DNA of 64,000 nt. Origin: Seohaeicola sp024304985. Its GTDB lineage: Bacteria > Pseudomonadota > Alphaproteobacteria > Rhodobacterales > Rhodobacteraceae. The DNA lies in contig NZ_JARAMP010000003.1 of NCBI RefSeq assembly GCF_028802875.1, positions 62,001 to 126,000 of the forward strand, read 5' to 3'. Below the pieces are notes generated by a model. That model ran no database searches, had not been told where the DNA came from, and saw nothing but the letters and a program-made list of their open reading frames with translations. Made by a program: the position numbers and the translations under genes. Position 1 is the stretch's first letter. Each line of letters starts with the position of its first letter. Below, in pieces: positions 34,868-43,257 of this stretch.

Positions 34868-35719
34868 CTAGCCCGCACGATGCAGTCTGGCCGCCTGCGG
34901 AGAGGGGCTGTTCCAGGGCGGATGCACGGTCGGCGCGCCGAAGAAATACCCTTGCTGGCAATCCACCCCGATACTGGACAACCAGCGGGAGTCGGAGACG
35001 TTTTCCACGCTTTCGGCGACGGTGAACATGTCGAATTGCCGCGCGATGTCCACCATGGCGCGGGTCAGCACCTGATTGTCCGCGTCGTCCTTCACGCCGC
35101 GCACGAAGGTGCCGTCGATCTTGATCACGTCGAACTGGAAATCCCGCAGATAGCGCAACGAGGTATAGCCCGCGCCGAAATCGTCCAGCGCGAAGGTGAT
35201 GCCGCGCGTCTGCAGATCGGCCATGAAGCGCACCACCAGCTCGGGCACCGTCATGGCGCTGCGTTCGGTGATTTCGAGGATCAACCGTTCGCCGATGGTG
35301 GGATCGGATTGCACCCCCTGTCGCAGGCTGCGCATCCAGCGCGGATAGCCGATGGAGCGGGCGGACATGTTGATGGACAGCCGGATCTGCGGATTGCGTT
35401 GCAGGGTGCGCAGCCCGGTTTCCAGCGCCACGCAATCCAGAATGCGGCCCGTTTCCGTGGCTTCGACGGCGTCGATGAAATCATGCGCCGGGATGATCCG
35501 GCCGGTGTCGTCCAGCACGCGGATCAACCCTTCGTAAAAGGCGATCCGGTCGGGGCGTTGCGATTGCACGACGGGTTGAAACGCCAGCAGCGTTTCGCGG
35601 TGGCGCAGGGCAGCGGCCACCATCGCCACGATGCCGCGGTCACGGGTGAAGATCGCGACATCCAGGGGCGACGCATCCTCAACCGCGATATGCGCGAATC
35701 TTCGTTTGCCGTGACGCAT
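34868..35719 (-). CDS. EAL-domain cyclic-di-GMP phosphodiesterase
   Basis: A 283-residue protein, essentially one EAL domain (about 40-275), which breaks down c-di-GMP. The name-giving Glu is in FYEGLIRV (61-68, EGL instead of EAL); LSINMSAR, LEITERSA, the loop DDFGAGYTSL, VIKIDGTFV and VAESVEN are all present, so metal ligands and the catalytic core look complete. There is no GGDEF or sensor domain and no membrane helix. The ATG at 35719 has an AGAGGG site. It is divergent from tag. Confidence 0.88.
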   Translation of the reverse strand: MRHGKRRFAHIAVEDASPLDVAIFTRDRGIVAMVAAALRHRETLLAFQPVVQSQRPDRIAFYEGLIRVLDDTGRIIPAHDFIDAVEATETGRILDCVALETGLRTLQRNPQIRLSINMSARSIGYPRWMRSLRQGVQSDPTIGERLILEITERSAMTVPELVVRFMADLQTRGITFALDDFGAGYTSLRYLRDFQFDVIKIDGTFVRGVKDDADNQVLTRAMVDIARQFDMFTVAESVENVSDSRWLSSIGVDCQQGYFFGAPTVHPPWNSPSPQAARLHRAG

Positions 35720-35840
35720 CGCTTGCCCTCTGACCTGACCCGGAGTCGATGTTTGTGCCCCAGCTCTTACCAAAGAGATAACATTCCCATTTTGTTCTAA
35801 TTTTCATAAACTCGTCCGCAACGGCAGGAAAGGGTGTGCG

Positions 35841-36410
35841 ATGGACGGCAGATGCGGCTGGGCGGGACCAGATCAGATCTATCTGGAATATCACGACACG
35901 GAATGGGGCGTGCCGGAACGCGACAGCCGCGCGCTGTGGGAATTGCTGTGTCTGGAAGGGTTTCAGGTGGGGTTGAGCTGGATCACCATCCTCAAGCGGC
36001 GCGAGGGATTTCGTGAGGCGTTTCAGGGGTTTGACCCTGCTGTCATTGCAGGTTGGGGGGATGCGGAGGTTGCCCGTCTGATGGACGATCCGCGCATCAT
36101 CCGCCATCGCGGCAAGGTGGTGGCGATGATCGGGAATGCGCAGGCTTTCGAGCGGATCGAGGGGCAGGGCGGCTTTGCGGCATGGGTCTGGGATCATGTC
36201 GGCGGGGTGCCGGTGCAGAACCGTTTCGGCCATTTGTCCGAGGTTCCGGCGCAGACGGAAATTTCGATTGAATTGTCCAAGAATTTGAAGCGCGCGGGTT
36301 TCAAGTTCTGCGGGCCGACCATCACCTATGCCTTCATGCAGGCGGCGGGTCTGGTCAATGATCATCTGACGGGTTGCCCGCGCCATGCCGATGTGGCGCG
36401 GATGGGGTGA
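35841..36410 (+). CDS. tag: DNA-3-methyladenine glycosylase I
   Basis: Excises 3-methyladenine from alkylated DNA. At 189 residues it matches E. coli Tag, and the zinc-snap residues align by number: Cys5, His18, His175 and Cys179. Glu39 falls in the conserved LCLEGFQVGLSW helix. It starts with MDGRCGWAG at ATG 35841 and is convergent with the TlpA gene (9 bp between stops). Confidence 0.95.
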   Translation: MDGRCGWAGPDQIYLEYHDTEWGVPERDSRALWELLCLEGFQVGLSWITILKRREGFREAFQGFDPAVIAGWGDAEVARLMDDPRIIRHRGKVVAMIGNAQAFERIEGQGGFAAWVWDHVGGVPVQNRFGHLSEVPAQTEISIELSKNLKRAGFKFCGPTITYAFMQAAGLVNDHLTGCPRHADVARMG

Positions 36411-36419
36411 GCGTGGCCC

Positions 36420-36977
36420 TTACATCCCGGCGATGAGCGCCGAAACGATCGCCTTGGCGCTGTCGGAGGACCAGTCCGCATCGCCGCGCATGCGGGCGAT
36501 TTCCTGCCCTTCGGGGTTCAGGATCACGGTGATCGGCAGGCCCATCACGGCCATTTCGCGCGCCAGCGCCTGTTTGGGGTCCATGTGCAGGGGGAGGTTA
36601 TCGACGCCGATTTCCTCGAAAAACCGCTGCATGGCCTGCGGCGGATTGCGGCCTGTGGCGATGGTTACGACCTCGAAACTGTCGCTGCCCAGTTCGGCCT
36701 GCAATTGCGACAGTTGCGGCATTTCCTTGCGGCAGGGGGCGCACCATGTGGCCCAGAAGTTCAGCACGATATGCTTGCCCGCGTAATCGGACAGCTGCCC
36801 CTCACCGCCTTCCCATGTGGCGAAGGGCGTGTCCGAGACGGGCTGCGGCGTGCTGTGGAAGTTCAGCTTCTTCATGTCGCCATCCCGCAGCGCCTCAAGT
36901 GCAGCGACATCGGCAAGGGCGGTGTTTGCACCAAGGGCAAGAGCCGTATAAAGGACGATCTGACGAAGAAGACGCAT
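36420..36977 (-). CDS. TlpA-family periplasmic thioredoxin
   Basis: A 185-residue exported thiol reductase. The signal peptide (about 1-22, cleavage near ALA) is followed by a thioredoxin fold with NFWATWCAPC (73-82) as the active site and a cis-Pro region GLPITVILNPEG. TlpA-type proteins supply electrons to apocytochromes or oxidase copper centres. The ATG at 36977 is used with GGAGGG just upstream; only 21 bp separate it from the divergent argH start. Confidence 0.9.
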   Translation of the reverse strand: MRLLRQIVLYTALALGANTALADVAALEALRDGDMKKLNFHSTPQPVSDTPFATWEGGEGQLSDYAGKHIVLNFWATWCAPCRKEMPQLSQLQAELGSDSFEVVTIATGRNPPQAMQRFFEEIGVDNLPLHMDPKQALAREMAVMGLPITVILNPEGQEIARMRGDADWSSDSAKAIVSALIAGM

Positions 36978-36998
36978 ATTCCCTCCAAGGTGCAGCAT

Positions 36999-38390
36999 AT
37001 GACCGACAAGACCTCAAACCAGATGTGGGGTGGCCGTTTCGCCGCCGGCCCGGACGCGATCATGGAGGCGATCAATGCCTCGATCGGGTTCGATCAGCGG
37101 ATGGCGGCGCAGGACATTGCCGGCTCTCGGGCCCATGCCGACATGCTGGCGGCAACAGGTATCCTGAGTGATAGCGACGCTGCGGCCATTCGGGAAGGGC
37201 TGCTCACGGTGTTGTCAGAGATCGAGACGGGACAGTTTGTTTTCTCGACCGCGCTGGAGGACATCCACATGAATGTGGAGGCGCGTCTGAAGGAGATCAT
37301 CGGCGAACCTGCGGGGCGGCTGCACACGGCGCGGTCGCGCAACGATCAGGTGGCCACGGATTTCCGCCTGTGGGTGCGCGATCAGATGGACGCGGCGATG
37401 GCCGGGATCGCGGCGTTGCAGCGCGGGTTTCTGGCGCAGGCCGAGGCGGGGGCGGATTGGGTGATGCCCGGTTTCACCCATTTGCAGACCGCGCAACCGG
37501 TGACATGGGGGCATCACATGATGGCCTATGTCGAGATGCTGGGCCGCGATCACAGTCGTTTCGCGGATGCGCGTGCCCGGATGAACGAGTCGCCGCTGGG
37601 GTCGGCGGCGCTGGCAGGCACCGGGTTTCCGATTGACCGCGAGATGACGGCCAAGGCCTTGGGCTTTGACCGGCCCACGGCCAATTCGCTGGATGCGGTG
37701 AGTGACCGGGATTTCGCGCTGGAATATCTGTCCTGTGCGTCGATCTGCGCCATGCATCTGTCGCGCTTTGCCGAGGAATTGGTGATCTGGTCATCCGCGC
37801 AGTTCCGGTTCGTGAAGATGTCGGACAAATGGTCGACCGGATCGTCGATCATGCCGCAGAAGCGCAACCCGGATGCGGCGGAGTTGATCCGCGCCAAGAT
37901 CGGGCGGATTTTCGGGGCCAATGTGGCGCTGATGATGGTGATGAAGGGGCTACCCTTGGCCTATTCCAAGGACATGCAGGAGGACAAGGAACAGGTGTTC
38001 GACGCCGCCGACAACCTGATGCTGGCCTTGGCCGCGATGACGGGGATGGTTGGGGACATGACCGCCAACCGGGCCGCCATGCAGGCGGCGGCGGGGGCGG
38101 GGTTTTCGACCGCGACGGATCTGGCCGACTGGCTGGTGCGGGCGCTGGGCCTGCCGTTCCGCGAGGCGCATCATGTGACGGGCACGCTGGTCGGCATGGC
38201 CGAGGCGCGGGGCTGCGATCTGCCGGATCTGGCGCTGGAGGACATGCAATCGGTCCATGCCGGGATCACGGCGGATGTCTTTGGCGTGCTGGGTGTTGAA
38301 AACTCGGTCGCGTCGCGCATGTCTTACGGGGGAACGGCACCCGCGCAGGTGCGCGCGCAGGTGGCCCGCTGGAAGGACAGGCTGGGATGA
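36999..38390 (+). CDS. argH: Argininosuccinate lyase
   Basis: Splits argininosuccinate into arginine and fumarate, the last step of arginine synthesis. The 463-residue protein shows MWGGRFAAGPD (9-19), the lyase signature GSSIMPQKRNPD (near 283) and HTARSRNDQVATD (near 109). The real start is ATG 36999 (MTDKTSNQMWGG); a longer upstream frame overlaps tlpA and is rejected. It ends in an ATGA overlap with a small lipoprotein gene. Confidence 0.95.
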   Translation: MTDKTSNQMWGGRFAAGPDAIMEAINASIGFDQRMAAQDIAGSRAHADMLAATGILSDSDAAAIREGLLTVLSEIETGQFVFSTALEDIHMNVEARLKEIIGEPAGRLHTARSRNDQVATDFRLWVRDQMDAAMAGIAALQRGFLAQAEAGADWVMPGFTHLQTAQPVTWGHHMMAYVEMLGRDHSRFADARARMNESPLGSAALAGTGFPIDREMTAKALGFDRPTANSLDAVSDRDFALEYLSCASICAMHLSRFAEELVIWSSAQFRFVKMSDKWSTGSSIMPQKRNPDAAELIRAKIGRIFGANVALMMVMKGLPLAYSKDMQEDKEQVFDAADNLMLALAAMTGMVGDMTANRAAMQAAAGAGFSTATDLADWLVRALGLPFREAHHVTGTLVGMAEARGCDLPDLALEDMQSVHAGITADVFGVLGVENSVASRMSYGGTAPAQVRAQVARWKDRLG

Positions 38391-38575
38391 GATTGACGCT
38401 GAGAACGACCCTGATCGGTGGCGCGCTGCTGGCGATGGCTGCCTGCGCGGCACCGTCGGATCGCTATGGGGAAGCCCAGGCCGAGGCGGCGCGGGGCGCG
38501 CAGGCAGCGCCTGCCGAGACCGGCGTGTCGGTATCTGGCACGGCCCGGATCGGCGTGACGCGCACCATCAATTGA
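38387..38575 (+). CDS. Small putative lipoprotein (62 aa)
   Basis: A lipoprotein of 62 residues: hydrophobic segment 9-18 and lipobox MAACA with Cys20, then an Ala/Glu-rich tail ending TRTIN. No function is known to me. It is translationally coupled to argH and followed 25 bp later by a second short lipoprotein. Confidence 0.72.
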   Translation: MRLTLRTTLIGGALLAMAACAAPSDRYGEAQAEAARGAQAAPAETGVSVSGTARIGVTRTIN

Positions 38576-38600
38576 CGCATCGGCAACCGAGGGCGATGAG

Positions 38601-38777
38601 ATGAAGGCTTTGATACTCTGCGGACTGTCCCTGATCCTGCTGGCCGCTTGCGGGGTCGAGGGTGCACCGGTGCGCCCCTCGCTGGATGCGGGTGTCTCGG
38701 TCACGCGGGGCGGCATCTATCCGTCAGCCAGTGTGGGGTTGAACAAGGGGCCGGTCAGCCTGCGGGTGGGTCTATAA
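38601..38777 (+). CDS. Small argH-linked lipoprotein (58 aa)
   Basis: It translates to a signal peptide MKALILCGLSLILLAAC with lipobox Cys17, followed by about 40 residues (GGIYPSASVGLNKGPVSLRVGL). Short lipoproteins next to argH are a common feature of Rhodobacteraceae genomes. A GAGGGCGATGAG purine run precedes the ATG. Its TAA overlaps the next ATG (TAATG). Confidence 0.8.
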   Translation: MKALILCGLSLILLAACGVEGAPVRPSLDAGVSVTRGGIYPSASVGLNKGPVSLRVGL

Positions 38778-39091
38778 TGTCGCCCTTGCGGATGGTCTAT
38801 CTGGCACTGGCGATCTGGGGTGCGGTGCATCCGATGTACTGGTTCGTCACCTATATGGTCGAGACGGGCACCGGCCTGTCCGGGCTGATCGACGCCTGGT
38901 ATGTGAATGCCTCGACCACCGGGCTGACATGGGATCTGACCATCGCGGCGATCACGCTGACGGTCTGGATCATTGCCGAAGTGGCCGTGCGGCGGAACTG
39001 GCTGGCGCTTGTGGCTGTTCCGGCCACCTTCTGCATCGGGGTCAGTTGCGGATTGCCGCTTTACCTCTTCCTGCGGACGCGCCCTGTCTGA
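38777..39091 (+). CDS. DUF2834 small membrane protein
   Basis: A 104-residue protein with three hydrophobic segments (about 5-27, 52-68, 75-98). The WGAVHPMYWFVTYM start and LTWDLTIAAITLTVWII region resemble DUF2834. The function is unknown. It is coupled to the preceding lipoprotein by a one-base overlap and followed 14 nt later by a post-stop motif. Confidence 0.75.
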   Translation: MSPLRMVYLALAIWGAVHPMYWFVTYMVETGTGLSGLIDAWYVNASTTGLTWDLTIAAITLTVWIIAEVAVRRNWLALVAVPATFCIGVSCGLPLYLFLRTRPV

Positions 39092-39105
39092 GCGGGGCTT
39101 TTGAG

Positions 39106-39124
39106 TATTTATGGCAAGATGAAG
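39106..39124 (+). repeat. Post-stop motif copy 5 (before lysA)
   Basis: TATTTATGGCAAGATGAAG, 14 nt after the DUF2834 stop. This is the only copy whose downstream neighbour (lysA) points the same way, 71 nt away. Confidence 0.78.
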
Positions 39125-39195
39125 CGGGTGCAGCGCGCCATTGAACGGGGCGCGCGACCTGTTATGAGGCTGTGACGCAGCAGGGGTTTTCGGGC

Positions 39196-40461
39196 ATGGA
39201 TCATTTTCTTTATCGCAACGGCGCGCTTCATGCCGAGGATGTGCCTCTGTCCGAGATTGCGGCTGTCGTCGGCACGCCCTTCTATTGCTATTCCACCGCC
39301 ACGCTGGAGCGGCATTTCCGCCTGTTCGACGAGGCGCTGGCGGGGATGGATCATCTGGTCTGCTATGCGATGAAAGCGGCGTCCAATGTGGCGATTCTCA
39401 AGACGCTGGCGGCGCTGGGCGCGGGCATGGATGTGGTGTCGGGCGGAGAATACCTGCGCGCCCGCGCGGCGGGGGTGCCCGGTGAGCGGATCGTGTTTTC
39501 CGGCGTCGGCAAGACCGAGGCCGAGATGCGGCTGGCGCTGGAAGGCGGGGTGCGGCAGTTCAACGTGGAAAGCGAGCCCGAGATGGAGGTGCTGAACCGC
39601 GTGGCGCTGGATCTGGAGATGGTGGCGCCGATCACGGTGCGGGTGAACCCCGATGTCGATGCCAAGACCCATGCCAAGATCGCCACTGGCAAGAGCGAGA
39701 ACAAGTTCGGTATCCCGATTGCGCGGGCGCGCGAGGTTTATGCCCATGCGGCACGCCTGCCGGGTCTGCGGGTGGTGGGGATCGACGTGCATATCGGCAG
39801 CCAGCTGACCGATCTGGAGCCGTTCCGTCTGGCCTATCGCAAGGTAGCCGAACTGACCGAGGTGCTGCGCGCCGATGGTCACCGGATCGAACGGCTGGAT
39901 CTGGGCGGGGGCCTTGGCATTCCTTACGAGCGGTCGAACGCCGCGCCGCCCCTGCCGATTGATTACGGCGGGATGATTCGCGAGGAATTGGGCCATCTGG
40001 GCTGCGAGATCGAGATCGAGCCCGGCCGGTTGATCGTGGGCAATGCCGGGGTGATGGTCAGTCAGGTCATTTACGTGAAACAGGGCGAGGGGCGCGATTT
40101 CCTGATCGTGGACGGGGCAATGAACGATCTGATCCGCCCGGCCATGTATGACGCGCACCATGACATCGTGCCGGTGGTCGAGCCTGCGCCGGGGGTCGAA
40201 TCCCATGTCTATGACGTGGTGGGACCGGTCTGCGAGACGGGGGATACCTTTGCGCGGCAGCGCGCCCTGCCTGCGGTGAAGGCGGGGGATCTGATCGCCT
40301 TCCGCTCGGCCGGGGCTTATGGCGCGGTGATGGCCAGCGAATACAATACGCGGCCCCTGATCCCCGAGGTTCTGGTCAAGGGTGATCAATTCGCGGTTAT
40401 CCGCCGACGTCCGACCTTTGACGAAATGATAAATCGCGATACCATCCCCGAATGGCTCTGA
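39196..40461 (+). CDS. lysA: Diaminopimelate decarboxylase
   Basis: PLP enzyme turning meso-diaminopimelate into lysine. In the 421-residue protein the PLP lysine is K60 in CYAMKAAS, followed by HIGSQLTD (near 197), a GGGLG phosphate loop (near 236) and the C-terminal GPVCETGDTFA motif with the active-site Cys. The ATG at 39196 fits the family N-terminus; a GTG at 39172 would add eight residues. It is followed closely by the TIGR02302 gene. Confidence 0.95.
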   Translation: MDHFLYRNGALHAEDVPLSEIAAVVGTPFYCYSTATLERHFRLFDEALAGMDHLVCYAMKAASNVAILKTLAALGAGMDVVSGGEYLRARAAGVPGERIVFSGVGKTEAEMRLALEGGVRQFNVESEPEMEVLNRVALDLEMVAPITVRVNPDVDAKTHAKIATGKSENKFGIPIARAREVYAHAARLPGLRVVGIDVHIGSQLTDLEPFRLAYRKVAELTEVLRADGHRIERLDLGGGLGIPYERSNAAPPLPIDYGGMIREELGHLGCEIEIEPGRLIVGNAGVMVSQVIYVKQGEGRDFLIVDGAMNDLIRPAMYDAHHDIVPVVEPAPGVESHVYDVVGPVCETGDTFARQRALPAVKAGDLIAFRSAGAYGAVMASEYNTRPLIPEVLVKGDQFAVIRRRPTFDEMINRDTIPEWL

Positions 40462-40493
40462 CGCTATCCCGCGCAGTGCCGCGGGATGATCGT

Positions 40494-43163
40494 ATGACCG
40501 AAACCCCACAGACCCTGCTTGCACGGCTGCGCTGGCCCCTGTTCCTGACCCGCGCGGGCCTTCTGGCCGAGCGGGTGTGGCAGGCGTTCTGGCCTTTGTG
40601 GACGGTTGTGGTGCTGGTGCTGGCGGCTTTGATGCTGGGGTTGCATGACAGCCTGCCTGTCGAGGCGGTCTGGGCCGGTATCTTTGCTGCGGGACTTGGG
40701 GTTGTGGTGACTGGCCTGCGGGGTGTGCTGCGGTTCCGCTGGCCCACCCGGGCCGAGGCGCTTGCGCGGCTGGATGCAAGCCTGCCCGGGCGGCCGATTT
40801 CCGCTGTGCTGGACAGTCAGGCGATCGGCGGCTCTGATGCCGCGTCCGTCGCGGTCTGGCAGGCGCATCAGGCGCGCATGGCGGCGCGGGCCGCGACAGC
40901 GCGACCGGTGGCCCCCGATCTGGACATGGCCCCGCGTGATCCCTTTGCCACGCGCTATGTGGCGTTGCTGGCGCTGGCGGTGGCGGTGCTGTTCGGGTCG
41001 ATCCTGCGGGTCGGTTCGGTATCCGAGATGACGCCCGGTGGCGGTCAGGCGGCAGTGGGTGGCCCCACATGGGAAGGCTGGATCGAGCCGCCTGCCTATA
41101 CCGGGCAGCCGACGCTGTATCTGGCGGATCAGACTTCTGACAGTCTTGAGGTGCCGCAGGGCAGCCGTATCACTCTGCGCCTTTACGGGGAGTTGGGCGC
41201 GCTGAGCGTGACGCAGGATCTGGCCGAGGCGGTGGGGGCCGAGGTGGCCGATCCCGCCGCGCCGGCGCAGGATTTCACCGTGACACGGTCGGGCACCCTG
41301 TCGATCATGGGCCCCGGCGGGCGCGACTGGCAGGTCGAGATGCGCCCCGATGCGCCGCCGCGTGTGGCCTTTGGCAACCCGGAGCAGGCTGGAGCCGATC
41401 AGATGCAGGCTTTGGCGCAGGCGCGGGCCGAAGGGCAGATGACCCTGCCTTTCACCGCGTCGGATGATTACGGCATTCTGGGCGGGCAGGCGCGGATCAC
41501 GCTGGATCTGGAAGCGATCCCGCGCCGCCATGGGCTTGTGGCAGAACCGGAGCCGCGCGAGGCGATCGTGCTGGACCTGCCGATGCCGATCACGGGCAAT
41601 CGCGCCGCGTTTTCCGAGACGCTGGTCGAGAACCTGTCGCAGCATCCTTGGGCGAACCTGCCAGTCAAGGTCGAGTTGTCCGTCAACGATGCAGCGGGGT
41701 TGCAGGGCGATAGCGGCGCGGAACAGATGAACCTGCCCGCGCGGCGGTTCTTTGACCCGCTGGCCAATGCGGTGATCGAGCAGCGGCGCGATCTGTTGTG
41801 GTCGGTGGACAACGCGCCGCGCGTGGCGCAGGTGATCCGCACCCTGTCGCATCGCCCCGAGGAAGGGTTGTTCCGGTCCGAGACCGCCTATCTGCGGCTG
41901 CGGGTGATCCTGCGGCGGCTGGAAGCGATGACGGATTATGGGCTGAAGTCCGAGCAGCGCGACGAGATCGCGCAGGCGCTGTGGGATCTGGCGCTGCTGC
42001 TGGAAGAGGGCGATCTGGGTGACGCGCTGGAGCGGTTGCAGCGCGCGCAGGAGCGGTTGTCGGAGGCGATGAAGAATGGCGCCTCGGATGAGGAAATTGC
42101 CGAGTTGATGCAGGAATTGCGCGACGCCACGCAGGATTACATGAACCAGCTGGCGCAGCAGGCGATGCGCGATGGCACGATGCAGGACCCGCAGGAGATG
42201 GCCGAGGGCAGCATGACGATGGGTCAGGACGACCTGCAGGCCATGATGGACCGGATTCAGGAGTTGATGGAACAGGGCCGCATGGCCGAGGCGCAGCAGG
42301 CATTGGAGGAATTGCAGCGGCTGATGGAGAACATGCAGGTCACCCAAGGCCAGGGCGGGCAGGGGCAGCAATCCCCCGGCCAGCAGGCGATGGAGGGATT
42401 GGCCGAGACGCTGCGCGATCAGCAGGGCCTGTCGGATCAGGCCTTCCGCGACTTGCAGGAACAGTTTAACCCCGGTGGCCAGCAGGGCCAGCAGCCGGGG
42501 CAACAGCCTGGCCAGCAGGGGCAGGGCCAGCAGCCCGGCCAGCAGGGGCAAGGACAACAGCAGGGCCAGGGTCAGCAGCCCGGTCAGGGCCAGCAGCCGG
42601 GTCAAGGTCAGGGTCAGGGCCAAGGGCAGGACCGTGCCGACCAGCAGGGCAATGGGCAGGGTGATGCCCAAGGCTCATTGGCCGACCGTCAGCGTGCCTT
42701 GCGTAACGAATTGAACCGGCAGCGCGGCAATCTGCCCGGTGTCGGCGGCGAGGCCGGAGAGGCGGCGCGCGAGGCGCTGGACCGGGCGGGGCGCGCCATG
42801 GACGGGGCGGAGCAGGCGCTGCGCGGCAATGACCTGCCCGAGGCGATAGACCGTCAGGCCGAGGCGATGGATGCCCTGCGCGATGGGATGCGCAACATGG
42901 GCGAGGCTTTGGCCGAGGCGGAGCGGCAGGAACGTGGTGGCGACGGTCAGCAGATGGGCAGCGCCGGTGGCGAGCGGCGCGACCCGCTGGGCCGCAACAG
43001 CGGCACGAGCGGGCAGACCGGCACTGACGAGAACCTGTTGCAGGGTGAAGATGTCTATCGTCGTGCCCGCGACCTGTTGGACGAAATCCGCCGTCGTTCC
43101 GGTGAGGGTGAGCGGCCGGATGAGGAACTGGATTACCTCAAGCGTCTGCTGGAGCGGTTCTGA
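40494..43163 (+). CDS. TIGR02302-like membrane protein with Gln/Gly-rich low-complexity region
   Basis: An alphaproteobacterial protein of 889 residues. Two N-terminal membrane segments (about 33-50 and 58-76) and a third near 157-173 precede a large periplasmic-looking domain. Then come acidic helices rich in Glu/Arg/Met (about 490-640) and a Gln/Gly repeat (about 660-720, GQQPGQQ units). The last 150 residues (GVGGEAGEAAREALDRAG...) are conserved. The family is known only by this architecture and its function is not established. ATG 40494 is chosen; ATG 40452 would overlap lysA. Confidence 0.85.
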   Translation: MTETPQTLLARLRWPLFLTRAGLLAERVWQAFWPLWTVVVLVLAALMLGLHDSLPVEAVWAGIFAAGLGVVVTGLRGVLRFRWPTRAEALARLDASLPGRPISAVLDSQAIGGSDAASVAVWQAHQARMAARAATARPVAPDLDMAPRDPFATRYVALLALAVAVLFGSILRVGSVSEMTPGGGQAAVGGPTWEGWIEPPAYTGQPTLYLADQTSDSLEVPQGSRITLRLYGELGALSVTQDLAEAVGAEVADPAAPAQDFTVTRSGTLSIMGPGGRDWQVEMRPDAPPRVAFGNPEQAGADQMQALAQARAEGQMTLPFTASDDYGILGGQARITLDLEAIPRRHGLVAEPEPREAIVLDLPMPITGNRAAFSETLVENLSQHPWANLPVKVELSVNDAAGLQGDSGAEQMNLPARRFFDPLANAVIEQRRDLLWSVDNAPRVAQVIRTLSHRPEEGLFRSETAYLRLRVILRRLEAMTDYGLKSEQRDEIAQALWDLALLLEEGDLGDALERLQRAQERLSEAMKNGASDEEIAELMQELRDATQDYMNQLAQQAMRDGTMQDPQEMAEGSMTMGQDDLQAMMDRIQELMEQGRMAEAQQALEELQRLMENMQVTQGQGGQGQQSPGQQAMEGLAETLRDQQGLSDQAFRDLQEQFNPGGQQGQQPGQQPGQQGQGQQPGQQGQGQQQGQGQQPGQGQQPGQGQGQGQGQDRADQQGNGQGDAQGSLADRQRALRNELNRQRGNLPGVGGEAGEAAREALDRAGRAMDGAEQALRGNDLPEAIDRQAEAMDALRDGMRNMGEALAEAERQERGGDGQQMGSAGGERRDPLGRNSGTSGQTGTDENLLQGEDVYRRARDLLDEIRRRSGEGERPDEELDYLKRLLERF
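42467..42650 (+). repeat. In-frame GQQPGQQ-type degenerate tandem repeats
   Basis: DNA of this stretch is made of 12-30-bp imperfect repeats such as CAGCAGCCCGGCCAGCAGGG, giving a Gln/Gly/Pro low-complexity run inside the TIGR02302-like protein. No frame disturbance is visible; the unit is short, so slipped-strand length variation between strains is likely. Confidence 0.8.
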
Positions 43164-43201
43164 GGATCTGCCTCGGGACAAGTGCGGCGTGGAGAAGAGC
43201 A

Positions 43202-43233
43202 AAGGGCGGCCCGGTGATGGGACCGCCCTTTTT
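43202..43233 (+). terminator. Terminator after the TIGR02302-like gene
   Basis: AAGGGCGG and CCGCCCTT pair around CCCGGTGATGGGA, with five T residues following. It lies between the convergent TIGR02302-like and zinc-ribbon genes and could serve both. Confidence 0.8.
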
Positions 43234-43257
43234 GCCTTAACATGGGGGATGCGCGGG

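Noticed and set aside
33567..35435. Thiolase frame extended by 231 residues at the N-terminus
   Set aside because: The extension runs through the EAL gene in another frame and is Arg/His-rich; the true start at 34742 has a good ribosome site and the standard thiolase N-terminus.
36585..36998. N-terminal extension of argH into tlpA
   Set aside because: The extension is antisense to the TlpA gene, and argH has its normal start at 36999.
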